Shown here piece by piece: positions 56,240 through 64,000 of a stretch of 64,000 bases of DNA. Position numbers and translations under genes: made by a program. Under the pieces are notes generated by a model. That model worked only from the letters and a program-made list of their open reading frames with translations, made no database searches and was not told the origin of the DNA. The stretch comes from Maratus speciosus (taxonomy: Eukaryota; Arthropoda; Arachnida; Araneae; Salticidae): contig OZ010794.1 in assembly GCA_963932465.1 (NCBI GenBank), positions 442,867,502 to 442,931,501 of the forward strand. The letters are read 5' to 3'. Every line of letters begins with the position of its first letter. The stretch's first letter is position 1.

Positions 56240-56720
56240 TGGCCTCACGTGCGAAGAGCGCCCACAACCCTTTGATGAAAGTTTTTTTTTTTGGCATTTC
56301 TTTGACAAAATCCGTGGGGTTTTTTTTTTTTTTTTTTTGGCAGACTTCTGATGAAATTTGTGTTTTTTCCACGAGCCTTTGACAAATTTTACGTCTTTCC
56401 GCGATCCTTTGACGAAATGCTGTTTTTTTTCACAATCCTTTGACGAAATTCACATTTTTCCGCGATCTTTTGACGAAATTCGCGTTTTATCTGCGATTCT
56501 TTAATGAAATGTGCGTTTTTGTCCGCGGTAATTTGATGAAATCTGCATTTTTTTACGATCCTTTGACGTAATTTGCATTTTTTCTCGCGATCTTTTGACG
56601 AAATTTGCTTTTTGCCCATGATCCTTTGACGAAATTCGCGTTTTGTTTTCGCTATCCTTTGACGAAAACCGCATTTTTCCCGTGATCCTTTGCCGGAATT
56701 GGCGTTTTTTCTGCGGAAAA
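56240..56720. repeat. 31-bp minisatellite, locus 6
   Basis: About 14 units of TCCTTTGACGAAATTCGCGTTTTT-type sequence with substitutions. An inverted GGCAGAC/GTTTCTGCCAC pair (about 56732 and 56820) lies at its right edge. Confidence 0.75.
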
Positions 56721-56850
56721 AAAATGTCAAAGTGGCAGACAAATTTTTTAATTGATTTCATTAGTGTAGACAAAAATTGTCTATAAGAGATTTTCTTTGT
56801 CCACGACTACGTCGCCGTGTTTCTGCCACTGGGTGCGTGAGTGTATACGG

Positions 56851-56961
56851 TAGGGGTGATTCGGAGTGAAAAAAATTTCTGAAATTCACAGCAAATTTTC
56901 TGAAAGGTTACAGCAGAATGGGGAAAGGCGGGATCCACTCCCAACACTATGCTTTTTTGCG
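56851..56961. mobile_element. Left end of a minisatellite carrier element, interrupted by a hAT
   Basis: TAGGGGTGATTCGGAGTG is followed by the GAAATTCACAGCAAATTTTC and GGTTACAGCAGAATGGGG module. It is cut at CTTTTTTGCG by the 56962-58575 hAT and resumes after it with TTTTTGCGGCCCTTTGACG. Its right end was not paired. Confidence 0.6.
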
Positions 56962-58575
56962 CAGGGTTGTAATTTTAACCGGTCAAAATTAATTTTGACC
57001 AGGACACTGGATAAAAGTGGTTTTAACCGTCCAAAATTGGTCAAAAGTGGTCAGAAATGGTCAAAACGGTTAAAAATGGTCTGAATTTTAATAATTATTT
57101 TTTCTTTGCAATTAAAAGTAACTTAATAAGTAATAAAAGTAACAGGCAGCTAAAAAAATAATACACTGACAAGTTAAGCAGGCTCATTAGTAAAATATGC
57201 TTATGCAAATACAATAAGAAAGCTTATGCAATAAAAAAGCTCATGCAATACAATAAGAATTGCCCTATCATTGTTAATAGGGCAAAATATTGTCAACAGG
57301 AAAAAAATCATTCTTCCTTTCAGCTGTTGATACAAGGGCATCTAAAAAAACTGCCCAGTATTGTTTAAAACTAGCAGCTGATGCTAAAGAAGATGTAGAA
57401 AACAAGTTTGCTTGTAAAGTAAGAAGCTTTGTAAGTGACAATGAAAACAAGATGAAATGCAGGAGAGAAGATTTTCAAAATGCATATAGAGACGAACTGT
57501 TTATTTCTTATGGACGTGCTGCAGATTACTTGAATCTTGTAGGACAAGATATTACAAACACAAGCAAAGTTAATTCAATAATGAAGAATGTTATTGAAAT
57601 GAAAAATTGCAGATGAGCATGAAGATAATATTGATGATATCATTGTTAAAATCATTAACAATGTATACAAAGAAGTAAAACATTTATAAAATCAACTTAA
57701 GCCTATTTCTCTTGCTTTAGATTAACTTAAATAAGAAGATGCTACTATATCTGATGCATGCAACGAATGGTTGACTGCTAAAAGAAAAAGATCTTGAAAC
57801 TTATTCTAAAATGATACAGTCTTGATTTAATGAAAATGTTACTCCAGTTCATTTTCTGGCTTATATGCTGAATCCTGACTACATGAGTAAAAGTATTGAT
57901 GAAAAGAAGCAAAAAATAGCAAGGCAGTGGTTACACGATAATATTCATCCTACCTTTTTGCCTCTTGTGATTGTATTTCAAGCAGAATCCTCACCATATC
58001 CAAAATCCTATTTTTCTGAAAGTGTAAAAGATACAATTGGGCCTGATGCCTGGTGGGCAGCAATGAAGAAGGTTAAAGGCATTGATATAAAATTTGTTGA
58101 AATCACATTACATCTAATGAACTGTTGTGCCAGCTCATCATCAATTGAAAGATTGTTTTCTAAATTTGGAATAATCCAAAATAAATTACGAAACCATCTA
58201 AGTTTAGAGAGACAACTGCAAAACTTGTTACTTGTAATCATTTTTTTAATTCAACACAACTTACATAAAAAAATAAAAGAGCTTGTGTATAAAAAATAAT
58301 TCAAACATTTGTGTTGTATCTTAGTGTTATGTTATTTATGTTATGACTTTTTTAATTTGGTATTTGCTGGTGTTATGTTACTTATATTATGACATTTTTA
58401 ACAAATGTTAACTTAGTTTTTAACATATGCTAGTAAAACATATTTGATTAGTAGTAAATAAATTGAATAGTCAGTTTCAGTGGTCAAAATGGTCAAAATT
58501 GATTTTGACCAGGACGGTTAAAACCGGTTTAAACCACTGGTTAAAACCACCATGGTTAAAACCGCGACAACCCTG
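56962..58575 (+). mobile_element. hAT element with decayed transposase, 8-bp TSD TTTTTGCG
   Basis: TTTTTGCG at 56954-56961 and 58576-58583 flank the ends CAGGGTTGTAATTTTAACC and, inward from the right, CAGGGTTGTCGCGGTTTTAACC. A palindromic GGTCAAAATTRATTTTGACC word occurs near both ends (about 56980 and 58490), a typical subterminal binding-site layout. It was inserted into a minisatellite unit, so it postdates that array. Transposase remnants lie at 57290-58299. Confidence 0.9.
57290..58299 (+). pseudogene. hAT transposase remnant in two open segments
   Basis: The first segment (57290-57616) includes KVRSFVSDNENKMK and LFISYGRAADYLNLVGQDI, resembling the region around a catalytic D in hAT DDE transposases. 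The second (57865-58299) includes DAWWAAMKKVKGIDI and SSSSIERLFSKFGIIQNKLR, the C-terminal dimerisation domain. Stops and frameshifts around 57616-57865 separate them and the N-terminal zinc finger is absent. The protein is therefore inactive. Confidence 0.8.
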
Positions 58576-58583
58576 TTTTTGCG

Positions 58584-58720
58584 GCCCTTTGACGAAATTC
58601 GTGCTTTTTCGCGATCTTTTGACGAAATTTGCGGTTATTTCGCCTACTTTTTGACGAGTTTTGTGATTATTTTGCCTTCCTTTTGAGGAGTTTTGTGGTT
58701 AATTCGCCTTCCTTTTATAG
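58584..58720. repeat. 31-bp minisatellite, locus 7 (continuation after the hAT)
   Basis: CCTTTGACGAAATTCGTGCT and further degenerate units continue the array interrupted at 56961. After about 58720 the sequence changes to a CACTCGCC...AACACTTAAA repeat also seen at 13265-13330. Confidence 0.65.
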
Positions 58721-58896
58721 TACAAAATTAACACTCGCCAGGCGTCGAGTAACACTTAAAGCGTGGCGATTAACTTTATTATCCTCACTTGCCAAACTCA
58801 ATGGGCACCGCTCGCCAAACGCGATGGTTGAAAGATCGATGCCAGGGAGGAAAGGGGTGAAAATCGGCGATTATCCCGACCTTCAGAAAAAGTAGC

Positions 58897-58960
58897 AGGG
58901 GTGATTCTGTCTCGAATTTTCCGAAAATTTAAGGCATTTGGATACAAAAAAAAAAAAAAA
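58897..58960. mobile_element. Left end of the carrier element of array 8
   Basis: CAGGGGTGATTCTGTCTCGA then TTTTCCGAAAATTTAAGG matches the terminal module at 50912. It stands at the start of array 59000-60150. The right partner is uncertain. Confidence 0.5.
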
Positions 58961-58989
58961 AAAAAAAAGGTTAGTCTAAAAATTCAGAC

Positions 58990-60150
58990 ATAAATATATC
59001 GCTAATTTCGATATAGTCGCCGAAAAAAATCAATTTCGTCAATCGTTCGTAAAAAAAAAATCACCAATTCCGTCAACGAATCGCGAAAAAACATTAATTT
59101 CACCCAAGGACCACGTAAAAAGCGCGAATTACGTCAAAACAACGCGGAAAAACAAATTTTCGTGAAAAAATCGCGGAGAAAACGCAACTTTCGTCAAAAA
59201 ATCGCGGAAAAACACATTTCGAGAAAGAATCACGAAAAAGAATCACAAAATTCTTCAAAAGATCGCGGAAAAAACGCAAATTTCGCGAAAAGACCGCGGA
59301 AAAAACGCAAATTTCGCGAAAAGATCGCGGGAAAAACGCAAATTTCGCGAAAAAGATCGCGGAAAAACGCAAATTTCGCGAAAAGATCGCGGGAAAAACG
59401 CAAATTTCGCGAAAAGATCGCGGGAAAAACGCAAATTTCGCGAAAAGATCGCGGGAAAACGCAAATTTCGCGAAAAGATCGCGGGAAAAACGCAAATTTC
59501 GCGAAAAGATCGCGGGAAAACGCAAATTTCGCGAAAAGATCGCGGGAAAAACGCAAATTTCGCGAAAAGATCGCGGGAAAAACGCAAATTTCGCGAAAAG
59601 ATCGCGGGAAAAACGCAAATTTCGCGAAAAGATCGCGGGAAAACGCAAATTTCGTGAAAAGATCGCGGAAAAAACGCAAATTTCGCGAAAAGACGCAAAT
59701 TTCGTGAAAAGATAGCGGAAAAAATGCAAATTTCGTGAAAAGATCGCGGAAAAAACGCAAATTTCGTGAAAAGATCGCGGAAAAAAATGTAAATTTCGTG
59801 AAAAGATCGCGGAAATAAAGCTTTCGTCAAAAGATCGTGAAAAAAAAAACCGCAAACGGAAAGATTGCGGTGTTTTTTTTACGGAAAGATTGCGGAAAAA
59901 CAAATTTCATCAAAAGATCGCGGCAAAAACGCAAATTTCGTCAAAAGATCGCCTAAAAATGCAAATTTCTTCAAAAAAATGCAAATATTTTCAAAGAATA
60001 GCGAAACCCCCCCCACAAATTTCGTTAAAAGATTACAAAAAAAACGCAGATTTCATCAAAAGATCGCGAAAAAACGCAGATTTTGCAAAAGGTCACGAAA
60101 AAAATTTGAATTTCGTCAAAAGATCGCGAAATTCATTAAATAATCGCAGA
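58990..60150. repeat. 31-bp minisatellite, locus 8, A-rich strand on +
   Basis: The core 59260-59810 is about 18 highly similar units of AAAAACGCAAATTTCGCGAA then AAGATCGCGGG, with more degenerate units on both sides. It is followed by the spacer GCAGAGGGGGGTTGGGTCCC and CTGCTGTAACCTTTCTGA (60160-60215). Confidence 0.9.
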
Positions 60151-60224
60151 AAAATGCATATTAGTTAGTGCAGAGGGGGGTTGGGTCCCCCTCTGCTGTA
60201 ACCTTTCTGAAAAATTGCCTGTGA

Positions 60225-60460
60225 ATTTATTTCATTGCAATTAATAGTAAAAATAAAATTTTTCAGTTGAGTGTAATCATATCGAATGGTAAGTAATATA
60301 TATTAATAAATTACAATGTTGATAGTTAGAAAAAACACAATTTTGTATGGAGCATACATAACTTTGTTACTGGCCAGTGGTTAAAAAAAAAACTGGGAAG
60401 TGAAAAAAATCAGTGTACTGGCCAGTGGCCAAAAATGTTAATTTTGACCTATACCTTCCT
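60225..60460 (+). repeat. Dispersed repeat shared with 17640-17990
   Basis: It contains GCAATTAATAGTAAAAATAA, ACAATGTTGATAGTTAGAAA and two TACTGGCCAGTGG words. It lies between two oppositely oriented minisatellite arrays. Confidence 0.55.
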
Positions 60461-60469
60461 CTTGACGAA

Positions 60470-60920
60470 ATTCGCGGTTGTTTTGCCATCTTTTGACGTG
60501 ACGAAATTCGCGGTTGTTTTGCCATCTTTTGACGAAATTCGCGGTTGTTTTGCCATCTTTTGACGAAATTCGTGGTTGTTTTGCCATCTTTTGACGAAAT
60601 TCGTGGTTGTTTTGCCATCTTTTGACGAAATTCGAGGTTGTTTTGCCATCTTTTGACGAAATTCGAGGTTGTTTTGCCATCTTTTGACGAAATTCGAGGT
60701 TGTTTTGCCATCTTTTGACGAAATTCGAGGTTGTTTTGCCATCTTTTGACGAAATTCGAGGTTGTTTTGCCATCTTTTGACGAAATTCGCGGTTGTTTTG
60801 CCATCTTTTGACGAAAATTGTAGTCGTTTTGCGGTTGTCTGACGAAATGTGCAGTTTTTCTTTCGCCCCTTTTGACGAAATTGGAAGTCTTTCGACGAAA
60901 TTTGGGGTTTTTCGCGATTT
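60470..60920. repeat. 31-bp minisatellite, locus 9a, T-rich strand on +
   Basis: About twelve units of exactly 31 bp with TTTTGACGAAATTCGAGGTT and GTTTTGCCATC, homogeneous except for CGCGG/CGTGG/CGAGG variants. A few degenerate units lead into the next subfamily. Confidence 0.9.
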
Positions 60921-60924
60921 TTTT

Positions 60925-62640
60925 TGGACGAAATTTGCATTCATTTCGATTTTTTTTTGACGAAATTTGCATTCATTTCGCGATTTTTTTTGACGAAATT
61001 TGCATTCATTTCGCGATTTTTTTGACGAAATTTGCATTCATTTCGCGATTTTTTTTGACGAAATTTGCATTCATTTCGCGATTTTTTTTGACGAAATTTG
61101 CATTCATTTCGCGATTTTTTTTGACGAAATTTGCATTCATTTCGCGATTTTTTTGACGAAATTTGCATTCATTTCGCGATTTTTTTGACGAAATTTGCAT
61201 TCATTTCGCGATTTTTTTTGACGAAATTTGCATTCATTTCGCGATTTTTTTTGACGAAATTTGCATTCATTTCGCGATTTTTTTTGACGAAATTTGCATT
61301 CATTTCGCGATTTTTTTTGACGAAATTTGCATTCATTTCGCGATTTTTTTGACGAAATTTGCATTCATTTCGCGATTTTTTTTGACGAAATTTGCATTCA
61401 TTTCGCGATTTTTTTGACGAAATTTGCATTCATTTCGCGATTTTTTTTGACGAAATTTGCATTCATTTCGCGATTTTTTTTGACGAAATTTGCATTCATT
61501 TCGCGATTTTTTTTGACGAAATTTGCATTCATTTCGCGATTTTTTTGACGAAATTTGCATTCATTTCGCGATTTTTTTTTGACGAAATTTGCATTCATTT
61601 CGCGATTTTTTTGACGAAATTTGCATTCATTTCGCGATTTTTTTGACGAAATTTGCATTCATTTCGCGATTTTTTTTGACGAAATTTGCATTCATTTCGC
61701 GATTTTTTTTGACGAAATTTGCATTCATTTCGCGATTTTTTTTGACGAAATTTGCATTCATTTCGCGATTTTTTTTGACGAAATTTGCATTCATTTCGCG
61801 ATTTTTTTTGACGAAATTTGCATTCATTTCGCGATTTTTTTTGACGAAATTTGCATTCATTTCGCGATTTTTTTTGACGAAATTTGCATTCATTTCGCGA
61901 TTTTTTTTGACGAAATTTGCATTCATTTCGCGATTTTTTTTGACGAAATTTGCATTCATTTCGCGATTTTTTTTGACGAAATTTGCATTCATTTCGCGAT
62001 TTTTTTTGACGAAATTTGCATTCATTTCGCGATTTTTTTTGACGAAATTTGCATTCATTTCGCGATTTTTTTTGACGAAATTTGCATTCATTTCGCGATT
62101 TTTTTTGACGAAATTTGCATTCATTTCGCGATTTTTTTTGACGAAATTTGCATTCATTTCGCGATTTTTTTGGACGAAATTTGCATTCATTTCGCGATTT
62201 TTTTGGACGAAATTTACATTCATTTCGCGATTTTTTTGACGAAATTTGCATTCATTTCGCGATTTTTTTTGACGAAATTTGCATTCATTTCGCGATTTTT
62301 TTTGACGAAATTTGCATTCATTTCGCGATGTTTTTTGACGAAATTTGCATTCATTTCGCGATGTTTTTTGACGAAATTTGCATTCATTTCGCGATGTTTT
62401 TTGACGAAATTTGCATTCATTTCGCGATCTTTTGACGAAATTTGCATTCATTTCGCGATCTTTTGACGAAATTTGCATTCATTTCGCGATCTTTTGACGA
62501 AATTTGCATTCATTTCGCGATCTTTTGACGAAATTTGCGTTCATTTCGCGATCTTTTGACGAAATTTGCGTTCATTTCGCGATCTTTTGACGAAATTTGC
62601 GTTCCTTTGACGAACTTGGCGATTTTTTCGCGTTCCTTTG
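60925..62640. repeat. 32-33-bp minisatellite, locus 9b, about 50 units
   Basis: About 50 near-identical units TTTGACGAAATTTGCATTCA then TTTCGCGATTTTT; length differences are in the T-run (31-33 bp). Each unit has an ATTTGCAT octamer, a TCGCGA palindrome and several CpGs. At the right end units switch to 31 bp with ATCTTTTGACG, then GCGTTC variants. All six frames stay open through the array, giving spurious frames up to about 280 codons. Confidence 0.95.
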
Positions 62641-62970
62641 ACGAAATTTGCGATCTTGTGACGAAAGGCGCGTTTTTTCCGTAATTCTTTAACAAAATGC
62701 GATTTTTGTTTAAATTTTCAGATTGATGACCAATTTTTTTTTCAGAACCGAATCACTCCCCACATATTCGGTACATATTATTCTGAGATCGATTTCGTAA
62801 AGCTCACCATATCTTTTATTTCATTTGTAGTAAAATTTTTCTATCTCAAGGAATTATGGAATTCGTTGTTAAAATCGAAATCAATTGTATATGTTTCTGC
62901 AAAGTTTCCCCAGGTGATTAAGATTTCCTCCGATCCTAGATCGCCGGATCGGACATACTCTGCACCCCTG
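62641..62970. other. Right flank of arrays and end of the composite hAT
   Basis: It contains TTTTCAGATTGATGACCAAT and CCGAATCACTCCCC, the module ending other minisatellite carriers. Then comes unique sequence up to the hAT terminus TCTGCACCCCTG. No gene is seen. Confidence 0.55.
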
Positions 62971-62978
62971 GTATTTTC

Positions 62979-63436
62979 CAGCTAAACTATACTAGTACTA
63001 GTTTATCCCTGTGAAAAATGAGTAAATGTTGATCTGCATTTCATTTTCATGAAGATTTCATTATTGAAAGGTTTGTATTGTAGAAAAGTACATTTTAAAA
63101 ATGAAAATGACTTCTACAAATACAAATGAGGAGAATATTTGTTTTACTCAATATTTAATTTCTGAAATAGTTAACGACCAATAAAGGCTTTGATTCCAAT
63201 CTTTAGAATTAAGAAATGAAAACTCTGACAATTACATCATGTTTACAGAATCATAAATTTTTCTTTTTTGTTTCATTAATATAAAAATACATTGCAAGCT
63301 AAGTTTAAAATCACCGGCGCAAACTTTTCACACACACTTTATATACATACTTTTATCGTTAACCACAGAATCTACTATATACATAAAATACAAACAGAAA
63401 TTTTGTTCTGGCTGCTTATAACTAGAGTTCTACTGA
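62979..63436. other. AT-rich stretch, nothing recognised
   Basis: No coding or repeat structure is seen. A search by eye for the missing first CNOT1 exon was negative. Confidence 0.35.
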
Positions 63437-63850
63437 ATGGATTTTGATGTTACTTGCACTGTTCGATAGATAATTTTCAGGGAAGGTTTTAACGTATAGC
63501 ACATTGGTTCTACATTAATTAGTCATAGAATTATGGTGGAAAGTTCTATAATAAGATGAACCCAATTATGAATGATTAGCCTTTTTAAAAGATTCTGCCA
63601 AATGGATTTCAATAGAACATGCATTATTATATAATTTACTAGGAAAAGTTTCATTATATAAGATTCATTATATATCTACATTGCTCAGAGTTATGGGAAA
63701 ATTTCTGTAATCAGGTGACCCAATTATCAAAGATTAGCCTTTTTAAAATGTTCTATTAGCCATTTTTTGATGGGACTCTCATTGTTAGTTTGATAATCTT
63801 TCAAAGACAGTTTTAGTATACAATATATAGTTGTATATATTGCTTAGTCA
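63437..63850 (+). repeat. Degenerate tandem repeat, period about 155-165 bp
   Basis: Words such as ATTAGCCTTTTTAAAA, TGGATTTYRATRGAAC, RATGAACCCAATTAT and GGTGACCCAATTATCAAAGA recur two to three times. The period resembles the cores of families A, C and D, but no hairpin or microsatellite was found before the window ends. Confidence 0.5.
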
Positions 63851-63852
63851 TA

Positions 63853-64000
63853 GACAGGGATGAAAGTGCACTAAAGCGATTTTGGAGCAGCAAAAATCTG
63901 ATTTTGGAGCAGTAAAATCCATTTTTGGAGCAGCAAAAACCTGATTTTGGAGCAGTAAAATGCATTTTTGGAGCAGCAAACATCCGATTTTGGAGCAGTA
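63853..64000 (+). mobile_element. hAT-like left end with 21-22-bp minisatellite, cut by window edge
   Basis: CAGGGATGAAAGTGCA begins at 63853 and is followed by six units of GATTTTGGAGCAGYAAAAAT-type sequence. The start resembles a hAT terminus. A second minisatellite-bearing terminus would fit the pattern seen elsewhere in the window. Confidence 0.45.

Larger units (their letters stand above)
53489..62970. mobile_element. 9.5 kb composite hAT element, 8-bp TSD GTATTTTC
   Basis: GTATTTTC at 53481-53488 and 62971-62978 is a perfect duplication. The ends read CAGGGGTGTAGA and, inward from the right, CAGGGGTGCAGA. Almost all the interior is later insertions or expansion: a tandem-core element (54444-55499), hAT-like elements at 55708-56170 and 56962-58575, and minisatellite arrays to 62700. 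No transposase of the outer element was recognised. Pairing rests on the TSD plus 11 of 12 matching terminal bases. Confidence 0.8.

Noticed and set aside
60470..62640. CRISPR array
   Set aside because: Units are contiguous without unique spacers, and the context is clearly eukaryotic.
58990..62695. Many long open frames on both strands (up to about 283 codons) with FDEICIHFAIF- or KKSRNECKFRQ-type repeats
   Set aside because: They are translations of the 31-33-bp minisatellite. The unit has no stop in any frame, and frames on both strands are equally open.
46934..64000. First CNOT1 exon
   Set aside because: No segment with the expected N-terminal peptide and a GT donor in phase was found by eye. 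It is likely outside the window.

Overview
The window is AT-rich animal genomic DNA, most likely from an arthropod with a large, transposon-filled genome. An arachnid-like genome is plausible, but the species cannot be fixed from the sequence. The one host gene I recognise is CNOT1, the scaffold subunit of the CCR4-NOT deadenylase, on the minus strand. Two consecutive coding exons are visible, at 46833-46933 and 5399-5497. Both have consensus splice sites and the reading phase carries across the junction. They are separated by one intron of about 41.3 kb, so most of the window is CNOT1 intron or flank. The first coding exon and the next downstream exon were not found and probably lie outside.

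Almost everything else is mobile DNA, often nested, and many boundaries can be set to the base because target-site duplications (TSDs) survive. Left part (1-13 kb): the end of a hAT element, three tandem-core elements with 3' hairpins, piggyBac-type and hAT MITEs, and several foldback MITEs. Middle (13-34 kb): a degenerate minisatellite inside a TIR element with an 8-bp TSD. A hAT transposase remnant is split by a 6.2 kb hAT, which itself carries a pogo-type MITE, a second hAT (carrying a tRNA-derived SINE) and a Helitron. A second Helitron copy is split by a pogo-type MITE, and there is a 1.1 kb near-perfect palindrome. At 33944-39955 lies a young copia LTR retrotransposon on the minus strand, with near-identical LTRs, a 5-bp TSD, an initiator-Met half-tRNA primer site and one frameshift between gag and pol.

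Right part (40-64 kb): a 1.7 kb unclassified TIR element with a repeated dodecamer, tandem and inverted units carrying a perfect-length tRNA-like cloverleaf, a hAT MITE with an 8-bp TSD, and then a 9.5 kb composite hAT (53489-62970, TSD GTATTTTC). The composite holds a tandem-core element, smaller hAT-like elements and very large arrays of a 31-33 bp minisatellite. That minisatellite recurs at nine places in both orientations.

Two structural patterns stand out. Four elements of unrelated sequence (502-1608, 1641-3417, 5982-6813, 54444-55499) follow one plan: a short 5' word, a tandem core, usually a tetranucleotide-like microsatellite, and a 3' hairpin whose outer arm is the reverse complement of the 5' word. 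The 31-bp minisatellite is repeatedly carried inside hAT-like terminal inverted repeats. No bacterial genes, CRISPR arrays or operons are present.
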